NCBI RefSeq assembly: GCF_025567315.1
Contig: NZ_JAOQJE010000001.1
Coordinates: forward strand, 372,001-436,000
Origin: Agathobaculum ammoniilyticum
Lineage (GTDB): Bacteria > Bacillota > Clostridia > Oscillospirales > Butyricicoccaceae
Length of the DNA stretch: 64,000 nt
Direction of reading: 5' to 3'
The notes under the pieces are model-generated. The model worked only from the letters and a program-made list of their open reading frames with translations. It searched no databases and was not told the DNA's origin. Below, one piece after another: positions 42,463-51,328 of the stretch. Position numbers and translations under genes: made by a program. The stretch's first letter is position 1; each line of letters opens with the position of its first letter.

Positions 42463-44054
42463 GCGCCATCCTCCGCGTTCTGCCGCCGCAGGGCGAGCGG
42501 CGAGATGTCGAACCGCTTTTTGAAGCAATAGCTGAAATAGTGCTGGTCCGCATAGCCGCAGCGCGCGGCGATTTCCATGACCTTGAGCGAGGTGCATTGC
42601 AGAAGCTCCTTCGCCGCGTCCAGACGCTGGGCGGTGAGCAGGTTGACAAAGGTTTCGCCGGTGTTTTTGCGGATCAGCGCGGACAGGTAGTTCGGGCTGA
42701 TATGCAGCGCCTCGCTGATCGAGGCGAGGGAAAGCGTTTCGTCCCCATACTGGGCGCGGATCATGCCCAGCGCCTGGTCGCACAGCAGCTTGCCGCTTTC
42801 CCGACACTGCTGGGAGATCGCGTCGTTGACCTGCAGGCAGAAGTCGGTCATTTTCGCGCGCAGCTCGTCAAAGGAGCGGTAGGAGAGCGAGAGGCCGGCG
42901 AGCGGGGAAGCGCGCCAAAGTTCGTCCACCGTGGACGGGTCCACGATCGCGCCCGCGGCCCGGCAAAGCGCACTAAGGAGCTGGATCATCATCAGGTCGG
43001 TTTCCAGCGCGGAGCGGCGGGCGGAAAGCAGGCTGTCGAACAGATTGTCCAGATACGCGGTGAGCTGCGCGCGGCTGCCGCTTTTGACAACGCTTTCCAG
43101 CCTGGCCGCCGCGTCCGTAAAATCCGAGCGGATGGAGCCGCGCGCCTCCAGGTCATCGACAAAACGGGAGCTGCCGTCCCCCAGCCCAGCGGGATAGGCA
43201 AGCACGCCGATCGCCTCGCGGTAAGCCGTATGGCAATCTGACAGCGCACCGACCGTGCGGCTGACGCCGACCGTGCAGCGCGCCTGCATCACGCGTTCGA
43301 TCGACTGCACGATTTCGCTGACCGCGATATGCAGGTATTTATTCAAATCGAATTCGCTTGCCATCACAAGCGAGACGATGCGGCCGCCAATAAAGCAGGA
43401 GGCGCTGTGAAGGTATTTTTGCAGCACCAGCTCGACCGCATGAACATGCGCGCGCGAGGTGAGCGGCGTGCCGTCCCGTCCGGCGATCGCTGTGACAAGC
43501 ACAACGTAGCCGGGCGGGATATCCTGTGCGGTGAGCAGGCCGCACTCCACAGCCTGCCCGTGCAGGTATTGCTCGAGCGCGGCGTCTGCCAGCGGCGGGT
43601 TGGCGCCGAAAAACAGCGGCATCAGAAAATCGGCCGGCCGCGGCTGTCCGGCGCGGCCCTGCGCAATCTCCTGATAGCGCAGGGAAATCTTTTCTCTAAT
43701 GACGCAAAGCTCTTTTTTCAGCTCCTCGAGCGTGATCGGCTTGAGCATGTAGCTGATGATATTATACTGGATGGCCTGCTGCGCGTAGGTGAAATCGTCA
43801 TACCCGCTGAGAAAGGCGATGTGCATGGCGGGCCGGATCTCGCGCACCGCGCGCGCCAGCGCGATGCCGGACAGGAACGGCATGCGGATATCGGTCAGCA
43901 GCAGGTCGGGCTCGAGCTTTTCGACCAGCTCAAGCGCCTCCATGCCGTTTTCCGCTTCGCCGACCACGGTAAAGCCGCATTCGGCCCAGGGGGTGCGCTC
44001 GACCAGCGAGCGGCGCAGCTCGGGCTCGTCGTCCGCGACGATCACAGTATACAT
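42459..44054 (-). CDS. YesN-type response regulator with AraC output domain
   Basis: 531 residues. Receiver domain with the phosphorylated aspartate in LLTDIRMPFLSG (about 53-64), a central region of unknown role (about 130-400), and a C-terminal AraC pair of helix-turn-helix units (LASISEALHISPNYLSALI, then a second unit with AARCGYADQHYFSYCF). It should activate a sugar operon, most simply the adjacent mglBAC. First gene of the operon, with promoter about 40 bases upstream and a GGAGG site. Confidence 0.93.
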   Translation of the reverse strand: MYTVIVADDEPELRRSLVERTPWAECGFTVVGEAENGMEALELVEKLEPDLLLTDIRMPFLSGIALARAVREIRPAMHIAFLSGYDDFTYAQQAIQYNIISYMLKPITLEELKKELCVIREKISLRYQEIAQGRAGQPRPADFLMPLFFGANPPLADAALEQYLHGQAVECGLLTAQDIPPGYVVLVTAIAGRDGTPLTSRAHVHAVELVLQKYLHSASCFIGGRIVSLVMASEFDLNKYLHIAVSEIVQSIERVMQARCTVGVSRTVGALSDCHTAYREAIGVLAYPAGLGDGSSRFVDDLEARGSIRSDFTDAAARLESVVKSGSRAQLTAYLDNLFDSLLSARRSALETDLMMIQLLSALCRAAGAIVDPSTVDELWRASPLAGLSLSYRSFDELRAKMTDFCLQVNDAISQQCRESGKLLCDQALGMIRAQYGDETLSLASISEALHISPNYLSALIRKNTGETFVNLLTAQRLDAAKELLQCTSLKVMEIAARCGYADQHYFSYCFKKRFDISPLALRRQNAEDGA

Positions 44055-44091
44055 GGCAGGGCCTCCTTTTTTTGTAAATCGGGTTGCTTTT

Positions 44092-44120
44092 AGTTTAGCG
44101 GGTTTGCGGCCGCTTGTCTA
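44092..44120 (-). promoter_or_regulatory. Predicted promoter of the sensor operon
   Basis: On the minus strand TAGACA (44115-44120), 17-base spacer, TAAACT (44092-44097). Confidence 0.5.
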
Positions 44121-44122
44121 TA

Positions 44123-44166
44123 GAAAACCGCCGAAAGCAAGCGTTAGCCTGTTTCCGGCGGTTTTC
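44123..44166 (-). terminator. Hairpin after galM
   Basis: An 11-bp stem (44123-44133 with 44156-44166) with T bases in the stem end but no long T-tract; likely terminator of the gal operon. Confidence 0.55.
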
Positions 44167-44177
44167 CGCAGAGGGCG

Positions 44178-45221
44178 TTAACAATGGGAAGAAAAGCAGA
44201 ATTGCGTGAGGCGCCGGTATTCCCCGCCCGCGCGGAGGACGGGCTGCGGGAAATGCGGCAGGGCGGGCGCGTTCGGCCAGAACTGGGTTTCCAGGCAGAA
44301 GCCATGACGCCGGCCGTACCGCACGCCGCCTTTCCCAACGGGTAGGTCCGCGCGCAGGTAATTGCCCGAATAAAGCTGCATGCCGGGCATATCGGAACGC
44401 ACGGAGAGCGCGATGCCGGTCGCGGGGCAGTATGCCTCGGCAAACGGCCGCAGTCCCGTGCCATCGATGATATAATTGTGGTCGTAGCCGCCCGCGCGCG
44501 CGATCTGCGGGCAGGCGCTGTCCCAGCCCGCGCCGAGCGGGGCGGGCTGACGCAGGTCGAGCGCCGTGCCGGCGACCGGAGCGATCTCGCCCGTGGGCGC
44601 GCCGGTCCCGCCGAGCGGGGTGAAGCGCTCCGCGTGGACGCAAACGGTCTGTGCGCCCACTTCGCCGGAGGCATGCCCGCCCAGGTTGAAATAGCTGTGG
44701 TTCGACAAATTGCAGAGGGTATCCGCGTCGCTTTCCGCCGTATATGCGATAGACAGCGTGCCGCCGGACAGACGATACGCGACGCTTGCGCGCAGCCGGC
44801 CGGGATAGTTTTCCTCTCCAGCGGGGCTGTCATAGCGCAGCAGCAGGCCGTCCGACAGGACGGAGGCGCGCCAGATGCGCCGGTCGAAGCCGGCCGTGCC
44901 GCCGTGCAGATGGTTGACGCCGCTGTCGTTGCAGGCGAGCTGGTACTGCCTGCCGCCAAGGGTGACGCGCCCCTCCGCGATGCGGTTGGCGCAGCGGCCG
45001 AGCAGCGCGCCGATGTAGCAGTCCTGCGCCTGGTAGTCCGCGGCCGTGTCGAAGCCAAGGACTACGTCGGTCGGGACGCCGTTCCGGTCAGGCACGATGA
45101 GCGACTGCAGGACGCCGCCGAGCGTCAGGACAGCGGCCGAGAACGCGCCGTCCGTCAGCGTATAGCGCTCGACCGGCCGCCCGTCATGGGTGGTTCCGAA
45201 TGGGGTGCAGCGGATATCCAT
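44178..45221 (-). CDS. galM: Aldose 1-epimerase (galactose mutarotase)
   Basis: 347 residues. Converts beta-D-galactose to the alpha form used by galactokinase. Conserved points: NHSYFNLGGH with the catalytic acid histidine, GVNHLHGG with the other histidine, MQLYSGNYL, and the catalytic glutamate in CLETQFWPNA near the C-terminus. It begins 1 base after the galT stop and is the last gene of galK-galE-galT-galM. Confidence 0.95.
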   Translation of the reverse strand: MDIRCTPFGTTHDGRPVERYTLTDGAFSAAVLTLGGVLQSLIVPDRNGVPTDVVLGFDTAADYQAQDCYIGALLGRCANRIAEGRVTLGGRQYQLACNDSGVNHLHGGTAGFDRRIWRASVLSDGLLLRYDSPAGEENYPGRLRASVAYRLSGGTLSIAYTAESDADTLCNLSNHSYFNLGGHASGEVGAQTVCVHAERFTPLGGTGAPTGEIAPVAGTALDLRQPAPLGAGWDSACPQIARAGGYDHNYIIDGTGLRPFAEAYCPATGIALSVRSDMPGMQLYSGNYLRADLPVGKGGVRYGRRHGFCLETQFWPNAPALPHFPQPVLRAGGEYRRLTQFCFSSHC

Positions 45222-45222
45222 G

Positions 45223-46716
45223 TCACTTCACACTTTCCGCGAACCGCAGGAACGCGGCCCGTCCCTCGGCGGTACGCTTGTACACGCCCGCGTGCTCCAG
45301 CACGGTTGCAAACACGAGGCCGACTTCCTTTTGGATAATCTGCATGGCGTTGTCCGCGGTGATGGTATAGCGCGGGGCGAAGCCCTCCGCCCAGTCCGCG
45401 TGGGACGCGGTCAGCGGGTCGGCGCGCAGGTCACGGCCCGCCGCGAGCGCTTCGCCCAGCGCCGTCAGCTCGGTTTTGAGCCGTGCGGGCAGCACGGCGA
45501 GGCCCATCACTTCGATCAGGCCGATATTTTCCTTTTTGATGTGGTGCAGCTCGGCGTGAGGGTGGTACAGGCCGAGCGGATGCTCCGCGGTGGTCAGGTT
45601 GTTGCGCAGTACCAGGTCCAGCTCATAATCCGCGCCGCGCCGCCGCGCGATCGGGGTGATCGTGTTGTGTGGCACGCCCTCGGTCTCGGCAAGGATCATC
45701 GTGTCCTTGTCCGTGTAGCCGCGCCACGCGGCCAGAATACGGTCGGCCAGCGCGGCAAGGCGCGCGGGGTCGCCACCCGTCAGACGGATGACCGACATCG
45801 GCCACTTGACGATACCAGCGCGGATATCGGCAAAGCCGGGGAAAGCCAGCGCGGTCTCGACCGGCGCCTTGGCCATGGCGAATTCATAGCGCCCGCCCTG
45901 AAAGTGGTCGTGCGCGAGGATCGACCCGCCCACGATGGGCAGGTCGGCGTTCGAGCCGACAAAATAGTGCGGGAACTGGCCGACAAAGTCGAGTAGCTTG
46001 CGGAAACAGGCGTGGTCGATCTTCATGGGCGTATGCGCTGCGTTCAGGCAGATGCAGTGCTCGTTATAATACACATAGGGGGAATACTGCAGGAACCACG
46101 GCTGGCCGTCGATCGTGATAGGGATGATCCGGTGGTTCTGCCGCGCGGGGTGATTGACGCGGCCCGCATAGCCCTCGTTTTCCGCACATAGCTGACATTT
46201 AGGATAGGCCGAGGCGGGCAGGTCGCGCGCGGCGGCGATGGCCTTGGGGTCTTTCTCCGGCTTGGACAGGTTGATCGTGATATCCAGCTCGCCATATTCG
46301 GTGGGCGCTTTCCATTGCATATCCTTTGCGATGCGGTCGCGCCGGATATAATTGGTGTCTTGGCTGAACTGGTAATACCAGTCGGTCGCGCGGGACGGGC
46401 TTTCGTCATACAGCGCGCGGAAGCGCGCGGCGACCTCGCGCGGCGGCGGGGTCAGGCGGCCCATCAGCGCGGTGTCGAACAGGTCGCGGTAGACGATGGA
46501 GTTGTTTTCCAGCACGCCGCGGGCGTGCGCGTCGTCCAGCAGCGCGTCCAGCACGGCGGGCAGGTCGATGGGCGTGTCGGAGAGGGCGGGTTCCGTATAG
46601 CTGTCCAGCCGCAGCATTTCCAGCAGGCTGTTAACCGCCCAGACATGGTCCTCAGGCGCTATCAGGCCGGTTTGCTCGGCATAGCGGACGAGCTGCGCCA
46701 CTGCGTTATCGATCAT
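45223..46716 (-). CDS. galT: UDP-glucose--hexose-1-phosphate uridylyltransferase, Firmicutes type
   Basis: 497 residues, the longer class II GalT of Gram-positive bacteria (E. coli GalT is 348). It swaps UMP between UDP-glucose and galactose 1-phosphate. Seen: PKCQLCAENEGYAGR (metal-site cysteines), FLQYSPYVYYNEHCI and the AHDHFQGG segment near the active site. ATG 46716 follows AAGGAGG. It sits 12 bases after galE. Confidence 0.95.
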   Translation of the reverse strand: MIDNAVAQLVRYAEQTGLIAPEDHVWAVNSLLEMLRLDSYTEPALSDTPIDLPAVLDALLDDAHARGVLENNSIVYRDLFDTALMGRLTPPPREVAARFRALYDESPSRATDWYYQFSQDTNYIRRDRIAKDMQWKAPTEYGELDITINLSKPEKDPKAIAAARDLPASAYPKCQLCAENEGYAGRVNHPARQNHRIIPITIDGQPWFLQYSPYVYYNEHCICLNAAHTPMKIDHACFRKLLDFVGQFPHYFVGSNADLPIVGGSILAHDHFQGGRYEFAMAKAPVETALAFPGFADIRAGIVKWPMSVIRLTGGDPARLAALADRILAAWRGYTDKDTMILAETEGVPHNTITPIARRRGADYELDLVLRNNLTTAEHPLGLYHPHAELHHIKKENIGLIEVMGLAVLPARLKTELTALGEALAAGRDLRADPLTASHADWAEGFAPRYTITADNAMQIIQKEVGLVFATVLEHAGVYKRTAEGRAAFLRFAESVK

Positions 46717-46728
46717 AGCCGCGCCTCC

Positions 46729-47718
46729 TTACGCTCCGTAGCCATGCGGGTGGGCCTTGTGCCAATCCCACGCGGTCTGGATGATGGTATGCAGGTCGTT
46801 GTACTGCGGCTTCCAGCCGAGCACGGCCTTGGCTTTTTCGCTCGAGGCGATCAACTGGGCGGGGTCGCCCGCGCGGCGAGCCTCCACCCGCGCGGGGATT
46901 GGGTGGCCGGTCACACGGCGAGCCTCCTCGATGACCTCCCTGACCGAAAAGCCGACGCCGTTGCCCAGATTGAACACGTTGTTTTCCCGTCCCGCAAGCA
47001 GATAGTCGAGCGCAAGGATGTGCGCCTGTGCGAGATCACAGACGTGGATATAGTCGCGGATGCAGGTTCCGTCCGGCGTGGGGTAATCGTCGCCGAAGAT
47101 AGAGATGGCCTCGCGCTGGCCGTTCGGCACCTGCAGGATGAGCGGAAGGAGATGGGTTTCCGGATTGTGCGCTTCGCCGATCGAAGCGTCCGGCTGCGCG
47201 CCGCAGGCGTTGAAATAGCGCAGCGCGACAAAGCGCAGGCCATGCGCGGCCGAAACCCATTTCATCATTTTTTCCATCGAGAGCTTGGTCTCGCCGTAGC
47301 AGTTGGTCGGCTCGGTGCGGTCGTTTTCCAGGATCGGAACGCGTTCGGGTTCACCGTAGGTCGCGGCGGTGGAAGAAAAGACGATAGTGAGCACGCCGTG
47401 GGCGACCATGCTTTCGAGCAGCGTTTTGGTGCCGCACAGGTTGTTGTCGTAATACTTGAGCGGCTTTGCCATGCTTTCGCCGACCTGGGAATTGGCGGCG
47501 AAGTGGATCACGCCCTCGATCCGCTCGTTTTCAAACAGGCGGTCGACAAAGGCGCGGTCGCGGATATCGCCCTCGTAAAAGCGCGCGCCCGCGGGAACCG
47601 CGGCGCGGAAGCCGGTTTCCAGGTTATCCGCGACAACCACTTCGCGTCCGGCCTCAACCAGCGCGCGCGCGGTGTGCGAGCCGATATAGCCCGCGCCGCC
47701 CAGAACAAGAATAGACAT
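46729..47718 (-). CDS. galE: UDP-glucose 4-epimerase
   Basis: 329 residues, short-chain dehydrogenase fold. NAD loop GGAGYIGSH (6-14), catalytic Ser/Thr in VFSSTAATYG, Tyr-x3-Lys in CYGETKLSME, and the substrate segment NVFNLGNGVGFSV. It interconverts UDP-galactose and UDP-glucose. ATG 47718 follows GGGAGGG; the open frame further upstream is galK shadow. 47 bases separate it from galK. Confidence 0.96.
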   Translation of the reverse strand: MSILVLGGAGYIGSHTARALVEAGREVVVADNLETGFRAAVPAGARFYEGDIRDRAFVDRLFENERIEGVIHFAANSQVGESMAKPLKYYDNNLCGTKTLLESMVAHGVLTIVFSSTAATYGEPERVPILENDRTEPTNCYGETKLSMEKMMKWVSAAHGLRFVALRYFNACGAQPDASIGEAHNPETHLLPLILQVPNGQREAISIFGDDYPTPDGTCIRDYIHVCDLAQAHILALDYLLAGRENNVFNLGNGVGFSVREVIEEARRVTGHPIPARVEARRAGDPAQLIASSEKAKAVLGWKPQYNDLHTIIQTAWDWHKAHPHGYGA

Positions 47719-47765
47719 AAAATACCCTCCCAGTAAGTTAGATATGGGGAACGCTCCGGACGCCG

Positions 47766-49052
47766 TTACGCAATCACGGCGCCGCCCTCCGGACGGATGT
47801 GCAGGAAGTGGCAGCAGCCCTTCCCCAGCACAGCCTCCATGCCGGCGCGGAACTGCTCCTTCCTGCCGTTCGGCACAAAGGCCTGCACGGTACCGGCAAA
47901 GCCGCCCCCGTGGACGCGGGCCGCGCCCTCCCCAGCGAGAAGCTGCTTGGCGAGCGCGATGGTGACGCATACTGCCTGCTCCTGCGGACGGGCCGTGCAG
48001 TAGAGGTTCTGCAGCAGCAGGCCGGAGGAGATGCCGGATTGGTTCACAAGGGAGAGGAAGCGGAAGAAATCGTCGCTTTCGAGCGCCTGCGCCTGCTTGA
48101 CGGCGGTCAGGTTATCCATAAAGAAGTGCATGGCGCGCAGCGCAGCGCGGTCACCGGCCTGTCGGCGGACAAGGGCGAGGTTGTTCCAGAATTCATGGTA
48201 GTCCACGTCGCGCAGCACGGACTTGCCGAAGCATGCGGCGGCCGCGCCCATCTCCGCGGGGATTGCGGCGTATTCGTCGGTCAGGTCCGCGTGGTCCGCG
48301 CCGGAATCAATGATGCAGAGCGCATGGCCGGAAGAGAGCAGGTCGTAATCCAGCTTGCGGACCGCAGGCGACGCGGGGTTCTGGAAATCGATGGACACAA
48401 TGCCGCCGACCGCGCTGGCGAGCTGGTCCATCAGGCCGCAGGGCTTGCCGAAAAACGTGTTTTCCGCATACTGGCCGATTTGCGCAATCTGGACCAGGCT
48501 GACCGCGTCCCCGCAGAACAGATGGTTGAGGATCACGCCGATCAGCACTTCATACGCCGCCGAGGAGGACAGGCCCGAGCCGCCGAGAACAACGGAATCG
48601 ATGCAGGCGTTGAAGCCGCGCACCGGATACCCGAGGAAAATGAAGCGGCTGGCGATTCCGCGTACCAGCGCGGCCGAGGTACCCGCTTCCGCAGGCTGTG
48701 GCGCGAGCATGGTCAGGTCAATGTCAATGTCGGGATAGCCCGTCGAGCGGATGCGCGCGGTCATGCTGCCGTTGGGGCCGGCGCAGGCGAGCGCGTCCAG
48801 ATCGATTGCAGCGGCCAGCACGCAGCCGTGCTGGTGGTCGGTGTGGTTGCCGCCCAGCTCGGTGCGGCCCGGGCCGGAAAACAGACCGACCCGTCCCTCT
48901 TTGCCGAAAGCAGCGCCGTAATTGTGCAACAGGCCGGACAGGCGGGCGCGTTTGTGTGCAAGTCCCTCGGCGCCGCAGCCGCAGACATCGGACAGACGGG
49001 CGTCGAGCGCGCCGCTGTCGATCGCCTGAAGAAGGATCGATTGCTCTTCCAT
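47766..49052 (-). CDS. galK: Galactokinase
   Basis: 428 residues, GHMP kinase family. The galactokinase signature is PGRTELGGNHTDHQHG, the ATP loop GGSGLSSSAAYE, and the C-terminal motif GEGAARVHGGGFAGT. It phosphorylates alpha-galactose with ATP. ATG 49052 lies 9 bases after GGAG; the ATG 9 bases further up would overlap that site. First gene of the gal operon, with two operator copies at its promoter. Confidence 0.95.
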   Translation of the reverse strand: MEEQSILLQAIDSGALDARLSDVCGCGAEGLAHKRARLSGLLHNYGAAFGKEGRVGLFSGPGRTELGGNHTDHQHGCVLAAAIDLDALACAGPNGSMTARIRSTGYPDIDIDLTMLAPQPAEAGTSAALVRGIASRFIFLGYPVRGFNACIDSVVLGGSGLSSSAAYEVLIGVILNHLFCGDAVSLVQIAQIGQYAENTFFGKPCGLMDQLASAVGGIVSIDFQNPASPAVRKLDYDLLSSGHALCIIDSGADHADLTDEYAAIPAEMGAAAACFGKSVLRDVDYHEFWNNLALVRRQAGDRAALRAMHFFMDNLTAVKQAQALESDDFFRFLSLVNQSGISSGLLLQNLYCTARPQEQAVCVTIALAKQLLAGEGAARVHGGGFAGTVQAFVPNGRKEQFRAGMEAVLGKGCCHFLHIRPEGGAVIA

Positions 49053-49104
49053 ACGGCTCATCTCCTTTTTGATCGCAATTTCAGGATGATATCCTGGTGA
49101 TTTA

Positions 49105-49150
49105 AGCATACTCAATTTTTAGTAAAACTTCAAGTATTGTTTTACTAAAA
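49105..49150 (-). promoter_or_regulatory. gal operon promoter with two operator copies
   Basis: On the minus strand TTGAAG (49128-49133), 17-base spacer, TATGCT (49105-49110). Perfect palindromes TTTTAGTAAAA at 49117-49127 (inside the spacer) and TTTTACTAAAA at 49140-49150 (just upstream of the -35), centres 23 bases apart, on about the same helix face. Typical arrangement for repression by a LacI-type protein. Confidence 0.8.
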
Positions 49151-49182
49151 ATATGAACAAAAATCCAGGGGACGTTTTGGGT

Positions 49183-49213
49183 AAAAAAGCGGCCGGTCTG
49201 GTAGACCGGCCGC
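49183..49213 (-). terminator. Intrinsic terminator of the LacI-family gene
   Basis: An 11-bp GC-rich stem (49189-49199 with 49203-49213) with six T after it on the minus strand. Confidence 0.88.
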
Positions 49214-49219
49214 CTGGGA

Positions 49220-50245
49220 TCAGCGAATGGGGGCGTATACGCTTTCCCGCTCGATCAGCGAGGGGGGGACAACGATTTTTACAGGCAGTGCGTCCGCATC
49301 GCGGCGGCTGCGTGCAAGCAGGTCGACCGCCGTGGCGCTCATGGCGGCGACATGGGTGCTGACGCTGGTGAGCGGCGGGTCGGTGAGGGTGGAGAGCGGG
49401 GTGTCGTTAAAGCTGATGATGGACATATCGCGCGGAACGTGCAGGTCGTTTTCCCGCAGCGCGGCGCACGCGCCGATTGCGGCTTCCTCGTTGGCGGCCA
49501 GCAGGGCGGTCGGCAAAGCGCCGCCGGACTGAATGCGGGCGGACAACGCGGCGCGGGCGTCCGAGGAAGTCATTTTCGCTTCAAACAGGAATGCGGGGTC
49601 GAACAGACCCTTGCGCGTCATATAATCGATGAAAAACTGGCGGCGCACCTCGGGCGCGGGACGTTTCTTCTGATCGAGCTTGCGGTCCGGACCCAGGAAG
49701 CCGATATACCGGTGGCCACGTGCGAGCAGGTAATCGAGCGCCTGCTCCACCCCTAACTGGAAATTCAGCACGACCGAGGGGAACTTCAGCTCATCCGGTG
49801 CGGAATCCAGGAACACAAGGTTGGACGACAGGGCGGACAGGTTTTGTATCTGCGCCTCGGAAAAAATGCCGATGGCCAACAGGCCGTCAAACGAGGTGGG
49901 GACGGGCGCGCGATAGGCACCGGCCTGCTCGGACAGGTGGATGACCGAATAGCCGCAGTCGCAGCAGCGCTGCTCTGCGTAGTTTTTGAGATAGAGGTAA
50001 TAAGGATCCACCAACTGCTCCGCCGGAGAGAGCATCTCCGCGATGGCGATGCGCAGCGAGGAGGGCGCGCCCGTCCGGATCCGGCGCGGGCGGGTGGAGG
50101 AGCGGTAATGCAGCTTGCCCGCGGCCTCCAGGATCTTGGCGCGGGTGGCGTCGCTGACGCTCATGGTCGGGTCGTTATTGAGCACACGGGAGATGGTTGT
50201 GATGGAAAAACCGGTGTATTCAGCTAATTCTTTAAGCGTTGACAT
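49220..50245 (-). CDS. galR: LacI-family regulator, probable GalR
   Basis: 341 residues. N-terminal LacI helix-turn-helix: TLKELAEYTGFSITTISRVLNND with the hinge about 48-60, then a periplasmic-binding-like sensor domain. The gene lies upstream of the gal operon on the same strand, with its own terminator. Palindromes of one type occur at its own promoter, at galK and at mglB, so it is most likely the galactose repressor. The helix sequence fits LacI proteins generally; effector assignment is by context. Confidence 0.88.
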   Translation of the reverse strand: MSTLKELAEYTGFSITTISRVLNNDPTMSVSDATRAKILEAAGKLHYRSSTRPRRIRTGAPSSLRIAIAEMLSPAEQLVDPYYLYLKNYAEQRCCDCGYSVIHLSEQAGAYRAPVPTSFDGLLAIGIFSEAQIQNLSALSSNLVFLDSAPDELKFPSVVLNFQLGVEQALDYLLARGHRYIGFLGPDRKLDQKKRPAPEVRRQFFIDYMTRKGLFDPAFLFEAKMTSSDARAALSARIQSGGALPTALLAANEEAAIGACAALRENDLHVPRDMSIISFNDTPLSTLTDPPLTSVSTHVAAMSATAVDLLARSRRDADALPVKIVVPPSLIERESVYAPIR

Positions 50246-50258
50246 CTCGATCCCCTGT

Positions 50259-50357
50259 TTTTAGTAAAATAAGTTGCTTTCATTATATCCAATGCGGGGA
50301 AAGGTTGCAAGCGTTAAATCAGCGAAAAAGAAACTGGAAAAAATTTCTTTACTAAAA
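50259..50357 (-). promoter_or_regulatory. galR promoter and operators
   Basis: On the minus strand TTGCAA (50305-50310), 17-base spacer, TATAAT (50282-50287). TTTTAGTAAAA at 50259-50269 lies just after the transcript start; a one-mismatch copy CTTTACTAAAA is at 50347-50357, upstream. Suggests autorepression. Confidence 0.75.
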
Positions 50358-50424
50358 ACCATGCCGGCGGGATGCGGGAAGCATGAAATTGTTGCCGAAC
50401 AGACAAAGCTGACTGGATGGCAAA

Positions 50425-50454
50425 TTGACGCGGGCTGATGAACTGTCGTATAAT
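50425..50454 (+). promoter_or_regulatory. Promoter of the GntR-family gene
   Basis: TTGACG (50425-50430), 18-base spacer, TATAAT (50449-50454). Confidence 0.75.
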
Positions 50455-50496
50455 AAAAAGCAGAATATCATTGATCTGGAGGGGGAGCAAGACAAG

Positions 50497-51186
50497 GTGA
50501 TAACGATACCAGAGAGGAAGGAGCGCGAGTCGGCAAAGGAATATGTCGTTCGCGTATTGGTGGACAATATCGTCAACACAGGACTGGAGCCGGGGGAAAA
50601 ACTGATCGAGCAGGAGCTGTGCGAAAAGCTGGGCGTCAGCCGCACGCCGTTCCGCGAAGCGGAGCTGGAGCTGGCACAGCGTAAGCTGATCGATATCCGC
50701 CCGAAAATCGGTACCTATGTCGCTTATATCGACGCGGAGTTGGTTGAGGAAGTGCGGCACCTGCGCAGTGTACTTGAGGCAGAGATTGCAGGGATGGCAT
50801 GCCGTCTGCTTTCCGCACAGGATATTGACCGGCTGTGGGAAAATATCGCACTGTGGCAGCTTTATATCAAGCGGAAGCAGGAGGATAAGATATTCCTGCT
50901 GGACAAGCAGTTTCACAGTATGCTCTACCATCTGTGTGGACGGAGACACTGGTATGAACTGGTAGAAAGCATTGCGCCGCATTTTGACAGGACTACTATC
51001 CTCAGCTTCCGCTGCCGGCCGGCGCAGATGATCCTACAGGATCACGAAAATCTGATACGAGCCGTGGAAGCGCGTGATGAAGCACATGCTCGCATGATAG
51101 CGGACCAGCACATGAACCGCTATACGGAGAATATCGCAGCCATCCGCGCGGCATTCCCTAAATATTTTAAGGTTGAAAATAGATGA
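50497..51186 (+). CDS. GntR-family regulator, FCD subfamily
   Basis: 229 residues. Winged helix (about 15-80) with LIEQELCEKLGVSRTPFREAE, then a helical FCD domain with metal/ligand-binding histidines (LDKQFHSMLYHL and the later DHENLI and ADQHMNR). FCD regulators usually sense hydroxy- or keto-acids such as lactate, glycolate or gluconate. The frame opens at 50425 but that lies in the -35 element; GTG 50497 has GGAGGGGGAG upstream and is chosen. It probably binds the long inverted repeat at 51266-51310 ahead of the oxidoreductase operon. Confidence 0.9.
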   Translation: MITIPERKERESAKEYVVRVLVDNIVNTGLEPGEKLIEQELCEKLGVSRTPFREAELELAQRKLIDIRPKIGTYVAYIDAELVEEVRHLRSVLEAEIAGMACRLLSAQDIDRLWENIALWQLYIKRKQEDKIFLLDKQFHSMLYHLCGRRHWYELVESIAPHFDRTTILSFRCRPAQMILQDHENLIRAVEARDEAHARMIADQHMNRYTENIAAIRAAFPKYFKVENR

Positions 51187-51214
51187 GACAGAAGCCGCTG
51201 TGCCGGAGTGTTTC

Positions 51215-51243
51215 CCACCGGATACGGTGGCTTTATTTTTTTT
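51215..51243 (+). terminator. Weak intrinsic terminator after the GntR gene
   Basis: A short stem CCACCG/CGGTGG followed by a long T-rich run. Confidence 0.6.
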
Positions 51244-51253
51244 CAATAAGTGC

Positions 51254-51310
51254 TTGACAAATGAAAACGAATGTTATATATTTTGATCAATGAAATATAT
51301 AACATTCGTT
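51254..51310 (+). promoter_or_regulatory. Promoter overlapped by an 18-bp perfect inverted repeat
   Basis: TTGACA (51254-51259), 17-base spacer, TATATT (51277-51282). Arms 51266-51283 and 51293-51310 are perfect complements, 18 bases each, around 9 bases. The left arm covers the -10, the right arm lies in the leader, only 18 bases before the first start codon. Likely operator of the upstream GntR protein. Confidence 0.85.
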
Positions 51311-51328
51311 GTGTGTGAGGCGAATACT

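Noticed and set aside
41185..42531. A 448-codon + strand frame across the histidine kinase gene
   Set aside because: Antisense shadow with low-complexity His/Gln/Arg sequence.
47799..49100. A 433-codon + strand frame across galK
   Set aside because: Antisense shadow; galK motifs on the minus strand are unambiguous.
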